Notes: generated from the letters alone by a model not told the origin. A DNA stretch of 64,000 nucleotides from Oceanimonas doudoroffii (GCF_002242685.1 NZ_NBIM01000001.1:434001-498000); one strand, 5' to 3'; shown: positions 46,661 to 56,684, counted from the stretch's first letter. Numbers and translations: made by a program.

Positions 46661-47153
46661 CATCGGCAATGTCCTCGGGGCGGTTCAGATCCAGCAGCGG
46701 CACCGGCGCCGCCAGGCTGGCGTCATCGGTGGCGACCGCCAGCATGTGTGTATCATGCAGGCACAACAGCGGCCGGCCATGGGCGGGGCGGTGCACCTCC
46801 AGCTTGGGCAGGGGCTGATCGCGAAAGCCTTCCACCAGCACCAGATCGAGGGCCTGCGTGTTCAGCAGCGCCAGCGAGGCCCGCAAATCGGGCTCGTGAG
46901 GCGAGTCATGCTCCAGGGTCACAATGCTGCGCCGAGGGCCGGCGAGCACGGTCTGCGTCGCGCCGGCGTGACGCAGCTCATAACTGTCCTTGCCGGGGGT
47001 GTCCTGCTCCACGTCATGGTGGGTATGCTTGATCACACCCAGGCGCAAGCCGCGCCGGCGCAGCAGGGGAATAAGGGCGCGCAGCAGGGTGGTTTTGCCG
47101 CTGCCGCTGAAGCCGGCCACGCCCAGCAGGGCGCAGCAAGAGGAATCGACCAT
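46611..47153 (-). CDS. mobB: Molybdopterin-guanine dinucleotide biosynthesis protein MobB
   Basis: A 180-residue GTP-binding protein that assists MobA in attaching GMP to molybdopterin. Walker A GFSGSGKTTLL (about residues 14-24) and IKHTHHDVEQDTPGKDSYEL and ALDLVLVEGFRDQPLPKLEV are diagnostic. I chose the ATG at 47153, which is preceded by GGAGAT; an open frame extends upstream without support. No mobA is adjacent. Its stop end overlaps the msrA-like gene. Confidence 0.93.
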   Translation of the reverse strand: MVDSSCCALLGVAGFSGSGKTTLLRALIPLLRRRGLRLGVIKHTHHDVEQDTPGKDSYELRHAGATQTVLAGPRRSIVTLEHDSPHEPDLRASLALLNTQALDLVLVEGFRDQPLPKLEVHRPAHGRPLLCLHDTHMLAVATDDASLAAPVPLLDLNRPEDIADAIAHWRETGRLTTVAG

Positions 47154-47280
47154 GGTGATCTCCTTTTGCGGAAAAACCGCAGTGTGCCACGGCGAGCGCC
47201 CGCTGCCGATGGCGCCGCGCAAAAAACGGTGCGGCCGGCACGGCGGACGCAAGGCAACCTTTTCAACAGCGAGTAGCATC

Positions 47281-48996
47281 ATGAGCAAGAGAATCTGTAG
47301 TGTCGTGGCGTTGATGCTGTTCAGCCTGAGTGTGCAGGCGGAAGACATCAGCCTGCAGCTGAGCGGGCTCGACGGTGAGCTCGAAGACAACACGCAAATC
47401 TATCTGGATCAGCTGCCTGCCATCGAGGTGGAACAACTGCCCCGGTTTCGCAAACAAATCATTTCGGCGGTGACCGACAGCCTGCAGGCGCTGGGCTATT
47501 ACAACCCGCAAATCGAGGTGACCCAGGACGAGGACGATTCCACCGAGGTCAGGGTACAGGTTACGCCGGGCGAGCCGGTGCGCATTCGTACCCTGGATCT
47601 GACGCTGTCGGGTGACGCCACCGCCGACCCTGCCTTTACCGAGCTGCAAACCAACTTTGGCATTCGTGAAGGCGAGGTGCTGCACCACGATGACTACGAA
47701 AAGGCCAAGGCCAGCCTGCTCAGCCTGGCGCTGCGGCGGGGCTATTTCGACGCCGGTTACGACAAGAGTCAGGTGCGGGTGCACCCCTGGGAAAAGGCCG
47801 CCGACGTCGAGCTGAACTTCAGCTCGGGTCCGCGCTATCGTTTTGGCGAGCTCAGGGTTGACTCGGATCGGCCGGTGGACCGGCTGCTGAACCCGCTGGT
47901 GGACATCAAGCCCGGCGATCCCTACCAGGCCGGCAAACTGGCGGAGCTGAGCCGTTCGCTGTCCTCCACCCGCTATTTCAAGCAGGTGGAGGTGCTGCCC
48001 CAGGTGGCGGAAGCCGACGACCAGCAACGGGTACCGCTGTCGGTGGTGCTGCGGGCCCGGGCCGACAACGAAGTGGAGCTGGGTGTGGGGGTGTCCACCG
48101 ACGAAGGTCCGCGGGTCTCGGTCAACTGGGACAAGCCCTGGATCAACAGCCTGGGCCACAGTCTGACCACCAGCCTAAAGGTATCGGCCCCGTCCCAGGA
48201 CGTGACCCTGGTTTACAAAATACCTCGCGGCCATCCACTGGAAGAGTATTACACCATACAGGGCGGTTATCAGCGGCTGGATCAGGACGACACCGAGAGT
48301 GATCGTCTGGTGGCCGGTGTGCACCGCTGGAAGGTGCAGGACAACGGCTGGACGCGGGATGTATTCCTGCGCAGCGAATACGAGTCCTATACCCAGGGCG
48401 AGCAGGAAGACGACAGCTTCCTGCTGATCCCGGGGCTCAGTTACAGCCGCACCCGCGTGCGCGGCGGCCTGGACCCGCACTGGGGTGATGCACAGAACGT
48501 CAGCCTGGAGTTGTCGGAGCCCTGGTGGGGCTCCACCACCCGCTTTGTGCGGCTGTGGGGGCGCAGCAAGTGGCTGCGCACCCTGGCCGAGGATCACCGG
48601 TTGCTGGCCCGGGCCGAGCAGGGCGCGGTATGGGTGGATGACGTGGAAGATCTGCCGCCCTCGCTGCGTTTCTTTACCGGTGGTGACACCACGGTGCGCG
48701 GCTACAGCTATCAGTCCATTACACCGCTGGATGAAAACGGCGACCGTCTGGGCGCCAAGTTTGCCACTGCCCTCAGCCTGGAATACGACTACCGCTTTGC
48801 CCCCAAATGGCGGGTGGCCACCTTTGTGGACGGCGGTACCGCCACCAATGATTACCAGGACGACTGGAAACTGGGCACCGGCCTGGGTCTGCGCTGGCTG
48901 ACGCCGGTGGGTCCGGTGCGCCTTGATCTGGCCTTTGCGGTGAGCGAAGAAGACACCCCCTGGCGCCTGCACTTTACCCTTGGACCCGAGTTATGA
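47281..48996 (+). CDS. tamA: Translocation and assembly module outer-membrane protein TamA
   Basis: A 571-residue Omp85-family protein. The signal peptide ends at SVQA-ED. Three POTRA domains follow (to about residue 255), with RIRTLDLTLSGDATADPAFT in the first half, then the 16-strand barrel with the VRGYSY motif (variant of VRGY) near 478 and an aromatic C-terminal strand ending LHFTLGPEL. It works with TamB in moving lipids or autotransporters to the outer membrane. Its stop overlaps the tamB start by 4 bases. Confidence 0.95.
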   Translation: MSKRICSVVALMLFSLSVQAEDISLQLSGLDGELEDNTQIYLDQLPAIEVEQLPRFRKQIISAVTDSLQALGYYNPQIEVTQDEDDSTEVRVQVTPGEPVRIRTLDLTLSGDATADPAFTELQTNFGIREGEVLHHDDYEKAKASLLSLALRRGYFDAGYDKSQVRVHPWEKAADVELNFSSGPRYRFGELRVDSDRPVDRLLNPLVDIKPGDPYQAGKLAELSRSLSSTRYFKQVEVLPQVAEADDQQRVPLSVVLRARADNEVELGVGVSTDEGPRVSVNWDKPWINSLGHSLTTSLKVSAPSQDVTLVYKIPRGHPLEEYYTIQGGYQRLDQDDTESDRLVAGVHRWKVQDNGWTRDVFLRSEYESYTQGEQEDDSFLLIPGLSYSRTRVRGGLDPHWGDAQNVSLELSEPWWGSTTRFVRLWGRSKWLRTLAEDHRLLARAEQGAVWVDDVEDLPPSLRFFTGGDTTVRGYSYQSITPLDENGDRLGAKFATALSLEYDYRFAPKWRVATFVDGGTATNDYQDDWKLGTGLGLRWLTPVGPVRLDLAFAVSEEDTPWRLHFTLGPEL

Positions 48997-51900
48997 TGCG
49001 AATGAAACGGCTGCTGTTGGCCATCCTGATCGGCCTGTGCCTGTTGCTCATGGTGCTGGCCACCCTGCTGCTGACCCACACCGGCAACCAGTGGCTGTGG
49101 GGCCTGGCCAAGCGGCAGGTGCCGGGGCTGGAAGGCAACCTGGTGTCGGGGCAGTTGCTGAGTGGCTGGACCTTTTCGGAGCTGGTCTACGAGCAGGACT
49201 CGCTCGCCTTTCGCGCCAACTCGGTCAGCCTGGACTGGCAGCTGGGCAAGCTGGTGGATGGTCGCTTCTGGTTGCGCCGGCTGGACGCCGCCGACATTGA
49301 TGTGGAGATTCGCACCCTGCCCGAGGAGCAGGCACCAAAGGAAGAAAGCGAACCGCTCACCAGCCTGAGTCCGCCGTTACTGATTGATCTGGACGACATT
49401 CGTGCCGATCGGGTCAGCATCACCCTGCCCGGTCAGCGCATTGCCTGGCAACGCCTGCAGGTGGCCGCCCACTGGAATGACGACGGCATGGTGATCACCG
49501 GTCCGCAAATGAGTGGCCTGGTGATTGAACTGGAGCCGACCGAGGCCCCGGTTGTGGCGCCTGAGCCCGCGACTGAACCGCAGGCCATTACCCTTCCCGA
49601 CATCGTGCTGCCGTTCCCCCTCAAGCTGGAGCAACTGGAGCTGACCGACAGCAAGCTGGTGCAAAGCGGCCAGTCTCAGGATCTGCATCGCCTGGCGGTG
49701 GCGCTGGCAGGCGAGGGCAGCCGAGTGCGCATTGACCGGCTGGAGCTGGCCCATGAACTGGCCGACGCCCATCTGAGCGGTGAGGTAACTCTGACCGGTG
49801 ACTATCCGCTCAGTGCCGAGCTGGGTGCCACCCTGCATGAAGGCCTGATGGAGGGGCAGCTCAAGGGCCAGCAGCTGGCCCTTGAGCTGAATAACAGCCT
49901 GGCCAGCCTGGCCGCCGAGCTGCGGCTCAAGGGCCCGGTCACGGCCCGGGCGGACATCAAGACGCAACCGCTCCTTCCCGAGTTACCCCTTGAGGTGGCG
50001 CTCAGCTGGAAAAAGCTGGGCTGGCCGCTGCGGGAGCCCCAGTGGACCCTGACCCAGGGTAAACTCAACCTCACCGGCGCGCTGCGTGACTATCGTCTGA
50101 CCCTCAATACCGAGGCCGGCGGACCCGAGTTGCCGCCGGTGGGCATTGAGCTGGCGGCCAGCGGCAATCTGGAACAGGCCCGCATCGAGCCCCTGACCCT
50201 GGTGTTGCCTCAGGGCGAAACTCAACTCACCGGTGATATCGGCTGGGCCGACGGCGTGCGCTGGCAGGGCGAGTTGACCCTGAACGAAGTGGATCCCGGT
50301 GCCTTTGCCGAAGGCTTTGAGGGCCGCCTCAATGGCCGTATCGACAGCCGCTTTACCCTGAACGGTAACCAGTGGCGGCTGGAGGCCGGCCCCGAGGTCA
50401 AGGGTGTGCTGCGCAACCATCCGTTGTCGCTGACCGGCCAAATACGACTTGACCAGGATCTGGCCGGGCAGGTGGAGGATCTGGTGCTGACCAACGGCAA
50501 CAATCGCTTGGCGGTGTCGGGGCGCATTGATGATCGCTGGGATCTCAATGGCCGGCTGACGGCACCGGATCTGGCGGTCTACGCCCCCGGCCTGTATGGG
50601 GACATTGCCGGCAACTTTGATGTGAGCGGGCCGCGGGCGGCCCCGGCGGTGCGGGCCAGCCTGGCCGGCGAGCGCGCCGGCTTCAACGACACTCAGGCCC
50701 GTGGCCTGAAGCTGAACACCAGGCTGACCCTGGGCGAGGCCCCCGCCGGCGAGCTGAGCCTGACCGTGGTCCGGCTGAATGCCGGCGGGCTGCGCTTTGA
50801 CGATCTGGCGCTCAACGCCGACGGCGACAAGGATGCCCACCGCCTGACCCTGACCGCCGATGGCGATCCCCTGGCGCTGGATCTGGCGCTGACCGGCGCC
50901 ATGGGCAAGGACGGCTGGCGCGGCCGGCTGCAGCGGGGTGAGCTGAATACGCCGCTGGAAGCCTGGCAATTGCAGGAGCCGGTAGCCCTGGCCTGGCGTC
51001 AGCCCGAGGGCGTGTTTACCGCCGCCGCCCATTGCTGGCGTTCCAACGGCGCCGCCGTGTGCCTGGATGAGATCAGCGCCAGTGGCGAACGTGGCCGGGC
51101 CGGGCTCGATATTCGCGACTTCAACCTGGCCCGGCTCAAGCCGTTTCTGCCGGAAGACTTTGCCTGGGAGGCGGTGCTGGACGGCCGCCTGGATGCCAGC
51201 TGGAAACAGGGCGAGGCCCCCAGGGTCAATGCCCGCATCGGCACCACGCCGGGCACCTTTGTCAGCGGCGACACTCGGCTGGGCTATGACCGGCTGCGGT
51301 TGCAGAGCGAGGTGGTCAATAATCGCCTGGTGGCGGAGCTGGAATTCGACTCTCAGCCCCTGGGCCGGCTGCGGCTGGATACCCGGGTGAGCGATCTGGC
51401 CGGCCGGCGGGCCCTGGGCGGCGAGCTGTCCATCGTTGGTCTGCGCCTCGACTGGCTGGCACCGCTGCTGCCCGAGGTCGCCCGGCTGCAGGGCACCCTG
51501 GCCGGACAGGCCCGCCTGGACGGCACCCTGGCCAAGCCGCTGATGTATGGCGACATTACCCTGAGCGGTGGTGAGGTGGACACCAGCGCCGACATGGTGA
51601 AGGTGCGGGATCTCACCACCCGGCTGGCGGTGCAGGGTAACCGCGCCACCATAGATGGCAGCCTGCGGGTGGGTGACGGCCCGCTCAATATCAGCGGCGA
51701 GCTGGACTGGAGCCAGCTGCCGGTAAGCGGCGAAGTCAGGCTCAAGGGCAGCGAGCTGGAAGCCAGTTACCCCGGCCTCGGTCGGGTCAGGGTCAACCCG
51801 GGTCTGCAGATTTCCCTGGGCGAGCAGGCGCGGGTGCGGGGGGAGATTCTGATCCCCTGGGCACGCATTGAGGTGCAGGAGCTGCCCGAAAGCGCGGTGA

Positions 51901-52685
51901 AGAAGTCCTCCGACGTGGTCATTATTCAGCCGTCCGGCATGGTGCCGGAAACCCGCACCGCCCTGCCCATGGACATTCGCGTACGGGTGCGGCTGGCGGA
52001 AGACGTGCGGCTCAAGGCGTTTGGCCTGAACACTCGGCTGGAAGGACAGTTGCGCATTGTGCAGCCACCGGGACGCAGCATGCGTGCCAATGGTGAAATC
52101 CGCCTGGTGGACGGCCGCTTCAAGGCCTATGGCCAGAACCTGCTGATCCGCGAGGGCAGCATACTGTTCAGCGGCCCGCTGGATCAGCCCAACCTGAATG
52201 TGGAAGCCATTCGCAATCCTTCTGCCATGGCCGACAGCAGCATTACCGTCGGGGTGCGGGTCTCGGGCAGCGCCGCCCAGCCCGAGCTTGAGGTGTTCTC
52301 CGAGCCGGGCATGCCTCAGGCCGAGCAGCTGTCCTGGCTGTTGCGTGGCCGGGGCCTGGAAGGCGGCGACGGCACCGATGGCAACGCCCTGGTGCAGTCC
52401 ATGCTGCTGGGCGCCGGTGTGGGCAAGGTGGGCGGCCTGGTGTCCGGTGTGGGCGAAGCCCTGGGTTTTCAGGACGTGGTGCTCGACACCAGTGGCTCGG
52501 GGGAAAGCACCGCGGTTAACATCAGTGCCTATGTGCTGCCCGGGCTGCAGATTGGTTACGGCGTGGGCGTGTTTTCTTCCATCGGCGAGCTGCGCCTGCG
52601 TTACGAGCTGTTGCCCCGGCTCTACCTGCAGGCCACCAGTGGCCTGAGCCAGGCCATCGATCTGTTCTACAAGTTCGAGTTCTAA
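48993..52685 (+). CDS. tamB: Translocation and assembly module protein TamB
   Basis: A 1230-residue AsmA-like protein. A signal anchor spans residues 5-29, and most of the length is a beta-rich lipid-groove region built of repeating strands. The C-terminal TamB (DUF490) domain contains NLNVEAIRNPSAMADSSITV, AEQLSWLLRGRGLEGGDG and ends in YLQATSGLSQAIDLFYKFEF. The size is typical. It spans the periplasm as partner of TamA. A terminator follows. Confidence 0.95.
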   Translation: MMRMKRLLLAILIGLCLLLMVLATLLLTHTGNQWLWGLAKRQVPGLEGNLVSGQLLSGWTFSELVYEQDSLAFRANSVSLDWQLGKLVDGRFWLRRLDAADIDVEIRTLPEEQAPKEESEPLTSLSPPLLIDLDDIRADRVSITLPGQRIAWQRLQVAAHWNDDGMVITGPQMSGLVIELEPTEAPVVAPEPATEPQAITLPDIVLPFPLKLEQLELTDSKLVQSGQSQDLHRLAVALAGEGSRVRIDRLELAHELADAHLSGEVTLTGDYPLSAELGATLHEGLMEGQLKGQQLALELNNSLASLAAELRLKGPVTARADIKTQPLLPELPLEVALSWKKLGWPLREPQWTLTQGKLNLTGALRDYRLTLNTEAGGPELPPVGIELAASGNLEQARIEPLTLVLPQGETQLTGDIGWADGVRWQGELTLNEVDPGAFAEGFEGRLNGRIDSRFTLNGNQWRLEAGPEVKGVLRNHPLSLTGQIRLDQDLAGQVEDLVLTNGNNRLAVSGRIDDRWDLNGRLTAPDLAVYAPGLYGDIAGNFDVSGPRAAPAVRASLAGERAGFNDTQARGLKLNTRLTLGEAPAGELSLTVVRLNAGGLRFDDLALNADGDKDAHRLTLTADGDPLALDLALTGAMGKDGWRGRLQRGELNTPLEAWQLQEPVALAWRQPEGVFTAAAHCWRSNGAAVCLDEISASGERGRAGLDIRDFNLARLKPFLPEDFAWEAVLDGRLDASWKQGEAPRVNARIGTTPGTFVSGDTRLGYDRLRLQSEVVNNRLVAELEFDSQPLGRLRLDTRVSDLAGRRALGGELSIVGLRLDWLAPLLPEVARLQGTLAGQARLDGTLAKPLMYGDITLSGGEVDTSADMVKVRDLTTRLAVQGNRATIDGSLRVGDGPLNISGELDWSQLPVSGEVRLKGSELEASYPGLGRVRVNPGLQISLGEQARVRGEILIPWARIEVQELPESAVKKSSDVVIIQPSGMVPETRTALPMDIRVRVRLAEDVRLKAFGLNTRLEGQLRIVQPPGRSMRANGEIRLVDGRFKAYGQNLLIREGSILFSGPLDQPNLNVEAIRNPSAMADSSITVGVRVSGSAAQPELEVFSEPGMPQAEQLSWLLRGRGLEGGDGTDGNALVQSMLLGAGVGKVGGLVSGVGEALGFQDVVLDTSGSGESTAVNISAYVLPGLQIGYGVGVFSSIGELRLRYELLPRLYLQATSGLSQAIDLFYKFEF

Positions 52686-52691
52686 GCTCAA

Positions 52692-52732
52692 GGGGCGGAG
52701 TCCATGCTTTAACAGGACTTCGCTCCCTTTTT
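52692..52732 (+). terminator. Rho-independent terminator after tamB
   Basis: GGGGCGGAGTCC (52692-52703) pairs, with one bulge and mismatch, to GGACTTCGCTCCC (52715-52727), followed by five T residues. Confidence 0.75.
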
Positions 52733-52856
52733 GGCCGTGTTGTCCGTCGCGGCGAATTTTGCCCGCAGGCCGCACTCGTCCTCATGCTTTTTTACCCGGC
52801 CTTGGGTAAAGTAGGGGTTCTGTTACCGCCAAACGGCCCGCGAGTATTTACCCATC

Positions 52857-54671
52857 ATGATGTCCGTGCAACTGCTGAAACAGGAGCGTCTGGCCCGCAC
52901 CATGCTGGTGTGTGTGGCGGTCTACGCCCTGTTTGGCATGCATCTTTACCTTCCGCACCTGTTTGGCACCGGCCTGCAGCTGCCGTTCAATATCATCGGC
53001 TGGCTGTTTGTCGGGCTGATGACCACCCTGGGACTGTGGCACTGGCATCGCCGGCGGCTGCTGACCAGCCGTTTCTGGCTGGGGCTGGTGGCCGCCAGCG
53101 TGCTGCTGTGGCTGCCGTTTTTCTACTGGCACAACAACTCGGTGGCCGGTCAGGCCCTGCCGCGCATGCTGGGGCTGGCCGGTGGCCTGCTGTTCTACCT
53201 GGCCCTGCAGCAATGCCGGTTCAGCGATAGGGGCCGGCGCTATCTGCTTTACTGCCTGCTGCTGGCGGTGAGCGTGGAGATGCTGCTGGGGCTGGCCCAG
53301 TTCTTTGTGCTGGAGCCGGGCAATGTGTTTGGCTACAACACTCAGGTGCGTTCCCCTTACGGCATTTTTCAGCACCGCAACGTGATGGCGAGCTTTGTGG
53401 CCACCGGCATGGTGCTGGCGGTGTATTTGTGGCTGAACGAGGCCAAGTCGCCCTGGCGACCCTTTTTGCTACGCTCATGCTGGTTTGCCGCCGTGCTTGG
53501 CGCCGGTGCCATGCTGGTGGTGCTGTTGCAGTCCCGTGCCGGGCAGTTGGGCCTGCTGCTGGGGTTGCTGATGCTGCTGCCGCTGCTGTGGCAAACCCTG
53601 GCCAAAAACCGATCCAAGCGCTTGCTGGCCAGCCTGGTACTGATCCCCCTGGGGGTGGTCACCGGGGTGTTCGGGCTGGATGTATTTGACATGAGCAAGC
53701 GCAGCCTCGACATCTATACCCAGGCCGATGGCCGCTTCGACATCTATGCCCATGGCCTGCGCATGTGGCTGGAAAAGCCCTGGACCGGTTACGGCTATGG
53801 CAGTTTTGAGTCGGCCTTTTACCGCACCTACGCCCTGTGGCGGGAGCAGACCCCCGGTGCCCAGCCGCTGTTCACGGAAATGGGCCACCCCCATAACGAG
53901 TTTCTTTATTGGGCCATCGAAGGCGGTCTGGCGCCGCTGATGGGGCTGGTGCTGATGGTGTGGCTGGTGCTTAGGCTGTTGCATCAGGTGCCGCTGACCC
54001 GGGCCATGGCCTGGGCCGGCATACTGATGCCGGTGTTTGTGCACAGCCAGACCGAATTTCCGGTCTATCATTCGCTGCCGCACTGGTTCATGGTACTGAC
54101 GCTGCTGTTTGTGATTGACGCCGAGCACGGCCGTCGCGTGCTGTTGCCGGCGCCACCGTCCTGGAGCCGCTGGCCGGTGCGGGCCTGGGGCCTGGGGATG
54201 GTGCTGTTTATGGCCACCGGCCTGGTGGCCAGCCAGCAGATCACCGCCTTTGCCCGCCAGAGCGAGCGCAGCGGTGATCTGCAACGCGTGCTGAATCCGC
54301 TGATCTGGCACGATCGCGCCGCCTTTTACCGTCATCACAGCCAGCTGGAAGCGGCCCTGCTGAGGGGCGACAACGCCGCACTGCTGGATTATGTGAGCTG
54401 GGCGCGGCGGTTTTTACAGCACACCCCAAGGGCGGGCATTTATTACAACGCCTATCTGGCACTGGTGCGGGCCAATGAGGAAGCTCGGGCAGAGGCGTTG
54501 CTGGCGGAAGCCCGGCGGCTTTATCCGAACGTGGTGCTGCTGCGCAAGGCCAGCATAGGCCGGGCGCTCAACCACCTGGCGCAGCTGGATGACAGCATGA
54601 GCGCCGGCCGGCTCAACAACTTTGTTCCCCTGTATGACAATTTGCGCCCCGCCATTGGTGGGGCTTATTGA
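52857..54671 (+). CDS. PglL-type O-oligosaccharyltransferase / O-antigen ligase family protein
   Basis: A 604-residue polytopic membrane protein with about 12 helices. The family block GIFQHRNVMASFVATGMVLA (near residue 170) and the large periplasmic loop motif MGHPHNEFLYWAIEGGLAPL (near 340) with its His are found in PglL/WaaL-type Wzy_C proteins, and the C-terminal region after 440 fits the Wzy_C_2 extension of PglL. Such enzymes transfer lipid-linked glycans to pilins or other proteins. The chosen ATG is directly followed by another ATG. The glycan and acceptor cannot be named; the Tad pilins are only a guess. Confidence 0.85.
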   Translation: MMSVQLLKQERLARTMLVCVAVYALFGMHLYLPHLFGTGLQLPFNIIGWLFVGLMTTLGLWHWHRRRLLTSRFWLGLVAASVLLWLPFFYWHNNSVAGQALPRMLGLAGGLLFYLALQQCRFSDRGRRYLLYCLLLAVSVEMLLGLAQFFVLEPGNVFGYNTQVRSPYGIFQHRNVMASFVATGMVLAVYLWLNEAKSPWRPFLLRSCWFAAVLGAGAMLVVLLQSRAGQLGLLLGLLMLLPLLWQTLAKNRSKRLLASLVLIPLGVVTGVFGLDVFDMSKRSLDIYTQADGRFDIYAHGLRMWLEKPWTGYGYGSFESAFYRTYALWREQTPGAQPLFTEMGHPHNEFLYWAIEGGLAPLMGLVLMVWLVLRLLHQVPLTRAMAWAGILMPVFVHSQTEFPVYHSLPHWFMVLTLLFVIDAEHGRRVLLPAPPSWSRWPVRAWGLGMVLFMATGLVASQQITAFARQSERSGDLQRVLNPLIWHDRAAFYRHHSQLEAALLRGDNAALLDYVSWARRFLQHTPRAGIYYNAYLALVRANEEARAEALLAEARRLYPNVVLLRKASIGRALNHLAQLDDSMSAGRLNNFVPLYDNLRPAIGGAY

Positions 54672-54779
54672 GACCTGGTGTTGCCGTGGGCGTGGTGGCG
54701 GCGGAAGTGGTTACCTTCGCCTTGGCAAAGGGCCAAGGCGAGGCCGGTGGTAATGGCCCCGCCCGTACCTGCTCGAGGG

Positions 54780-55172
54780 TCAGCCCCGGGCGGGAGCCAG
54801 CTCAAGGCCGGTGAGGGCGGCGCCGTCCTGCAGTGAGGAGACGGTAATGTCCTGCTGGGTCCAGTCTACCTGCTTGCCGGTGGCGGCATACAGGGCCTGA
54901 TTGATGTTGTCGGGGGTTAGCTCAGGGTGGTGTTCGGCACGGCCGCCGGGCAGATAGATGGTGCCGTTGGAGAAGTCCACCGCAAAGGCGATCACCCCGG
55001 GCACCAGGAAAAACAACAGACCCACGCCGTTGGCAATGGCCACCACGGGGTCGATGCGGCCGCTGCGCTGGCCCTTGCGCTCGGGGTAAAACACGGTGCC
55101 GCAGGCGGCAAGCTGAGTGGTCATCACGCCGGCCAGCGCCAGCGCCAGGGTCTTTTGTCTGATCCTCGCCAT
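54780..55172 (-). CDS. Hypothetical lipoprotein
   Basis: A 130-residue predicted lipoprotein. The signal peptide ends in LAAC. YPERKGQRSGRIDPVVAIAN is followed by a hydrophobic helix (GVGLLFFLVPGVIAFAVDF), then FSNGTIYLPGG. This pattern is common to small proteins of unknown function in gammaproteobacteria. It lies alone between the ligase gene and the tRNA. Confidence 0.75.
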   Translation of the reverse strand: MARIRQKTLALALAGVMTTQLAACGTVFYPERKGQRSGRIDPVVAIANGVGLLFFLVPGVIAFAVDFSNGTIYLPGGRAEHHPELTPDNINQALYAATGKQVDWTQQDITVSSLQDGAALTGLELAPARG

Positions 55173-55362
55173 GATATGCCTCGTTTAAAGAAAACAACGC
55201 CCTGAGTGTATAGGATATTGGTGTGGCTTGAATCCATTCCTGCAAGGCAACGGACAAAGGCTGGCGAATGAATTCGGACTTGAGCGGCTAACGCCGAAAA
55301 GCAAAAAAGCATGGACGGGCTTTGGGCATGGCTCCCAAAGAAAGTAACAAGGCGTTAAATGC

Positions 55363-55395
55363 AAAAAGCCCACCGCAATATGCGGTGGGCTTTTT
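55363..55395. terminator. Strong bidirectional terminator downstream of tRNA-Pro
   Basis: A near-perfect palindrome: AAAAAGCCCACCGCA (55363-55377), loop ATA, TGCGGTGGGCTTTTT (55381-55395). It lies 10 bases beyond the 3' end of the minus-strand tRNA and can act on either strand. Confidence 0.9.
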
Positions 55396-55405
55396 GAGGA
55401 TGATT

Positions 55406-55482
55406 TGGTCGGCGTGAGAGGATTTGAACCTCCGACCCCTGACACCCCATGACAGTGCGCTACCAGGCTGCGCTACACGCCG
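55406..55482 (-). tRNA. proL: tRNA-Pro(GGG)
   Basis: 77 bases read on the minus strand, with CCA encoded at the 3' end (plus-strand TGG at 55406-55408). Acceptor stem CGGCGTG/CACGCCG, D arm AGCGCAGCCTGGTAGCGC, T arm GGAGGTTCGAATCCTC. The anticodon loop is ATGGGGT, so the anticodon is GGG. The anticodon stem has the same T-T mismatch as E. coli proL. Confidence 0.95.
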
Positions 55483-55509
55483 AGAACGTCATTCGTGATG
55501 ACGGGGCGC

Positions 55510-55538
55510 ATAATAGAAAAGCCGGCCGGTGCTGTCAA
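55510..55538 (-). promoter_or_regulatory. Promoter of tRNA-Pro
   Basis: Minus strand: TTGACA (plus-strand TGTCAA at 55533-55538), 17 bases, TATTAT (plus ATAATA at 55510-55515). A G/C-rich discriminator (GCGCCCC) follows, as in stringently controlled stable-RNA promoters. Confidence 0.8.
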
Positions 55539-55645
55539 CACCGCAAATACCCAGTCGGGTTCAATCGCCGCTATTTTGTTCAGTCGAGGTTGTGGCGGCC
55601 ATCGCGGTCGATGCCGATGAGGTTTTGCGATCAAGGGCTTACCCA

Positions 55646-55673
55646 TTCACTTGGCGGCCCGGCAAGCTATAAT
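55646..55673 (+). promoter_or_regulatory. Promoter of hinT
   Basis: TTCACT (55646-55651), 16 bases, and a perfect TATAAT (55668-55673), about 50 bases before the hinT ATG. Likely drives hinT-lpoB-thiK-nagZ. The stretch 55483-55645 otherwise holds only the divergent tRNA promoter. Confidence 0.65.
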
Positions 55674-55721
55674 AGCCGCGCCTGCCCATGCCGGCAGAGG
55701 ATTCTTACAAGGAGACAGGTT

Positions 55722-56072
55722 ATGGCAGAAGAGACCATTTTCAGCAAAATCATTCGCAAGGAAATTCCCGCCGACATCCTGTACCAGGACGAACTGGTCA
55801 CCGCCTTTCGTGACATTTCCCCCAAGGCGCCCACCCATATTCTGATCATTCCCAATGTGGTCATTCCCACCGTCAACGAGGTGGAGGCCGAACACGAACA
55901 GGCACTGGGCCGGCTGTTTACCGTGGCCCGCAAGCTGGCCGCCGAGGCGGGCATTGCCGAAGACGGCTACCGCCTGATGGTGAACTGCAACCGCCATGGC
56001 GGTCAGGAGGTGTATCACATTCACATGCACCTGCTGGGCGGCCGTCCGCTGGGCCCCATGCTGGCGCAATAA
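55722..56072 (+). CDS. hinT: HIT-family purine nucleoside phosphoramidase
   Basis: A 116-residue HIT protein that hydrolyses adenosine 5'-phosphoramidates. The histidine triad [11 protein letters not shown] has His99, His101 and His103. The N-terminal [20 protein letters not shown] is typical of HinT. ATG 55722 has AAGGAGAC upstream; the longer open frame before it has no start support. It heads the hinT-lpoB-thiK-nagZ-ndh order shared with E. coli. Confidence 0.96.
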   Translation: MAEETIFSKIIRKEIPADILYQDELVTAFRDISPKAPTHILIIPNVVIPTVNEVEAEHEQALGRLFTVARKLAAEAGIAEDGYRLMVNCNRHGGQEVYHIHMHLLGGRPLGPMLAQ

Positions 56073-56081
56073 GGAGCCGTG

Positions 56082-56684
56082 ATGACACCGTTTCGCATTG
56101 CCACCCTGGCCTCGGCGGCGCTGGCGCTGAGCGCCTGTACCCTGCCCAATCCCTATTCGTCCCAACCGGCCCCGGTGACGCCGGTCACCCCGGAGCCGCA
56201 ACCGCCCATGCTGCCGGCCCCCGCGCCTCAGCCTCCGGTGATTGAGCTGCCCGAGGCGCCGCCCGCGCCGCTGCCGGAAGCCAACAATGCCAGTATGGAA
56301 CGCCTGGCCGACAGCCTGGCCGCCCGGCTCGCTGCCAGCGCCGTTATCAATGAGGTCAGCGGCCCGGTGTTGCTGGACGACATTCGCAACCAGGCCGGCA
56401 GTCCGGTGGACACGCGCGGCCTGACCGAGCGGCTGCAGGCCCGGCTCAGCGGTTCGCTCAATTTTGTCAGCGGGCCCGAGGTGAACAGCCTGCGCCAGCA
56501 GCTGGCGTTTCAGAGTGGCCGGGCCGACATGGCCTCGCTGGTGCGCCTGGGCAAGCAGAGCGGGGCCGATTATCTGTTGTCCGGCAGCCTGCACCGGGCC
56601 GGCGGCGGCTTCAGCCTGCGCGCCCAGCTGATGGAGCTGGCCAGCGGCGAAGTGCTGTGGTCCGACAGCGTCAGTGGACGCTGA
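56082..56684 (+). CDS. lpoB: Penicillin-binding protein activator LpoB
   Basis: A 200-residue outer-membrane lipoprotein that activates PBP1b from outside the cell wall. Lipobox LSAC; a Pro-rich linker (about residues 26-65) that spans the periplasm; then the folded domain with VLLDDIRNQAGSPVDTRGLT and SGADYLLSGSLHRAGGGFSL. ATG 56082 is 5 bases after AAGGAG; a GTG at 56079 is too close. It overlaps thiK by 11 bases. Confidence 0.9.
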   Translation: MTPFRIATLASAALALSACTLPNPYSSQPAPVTPVTPEPQPPMLPAPAPQPPVIELPEAPPAPLPEANNASMERLADSLAARLAASAVINEVSGPVLLDDIRNQAGSPVDTRGLTERLQARLSGSLNFVSGPEVNSLRQQLAFQSGRADMASLVRLGKQSGADYLLSGSLHRAGGGFSLRAQLMELASGEVLWSDSVSGR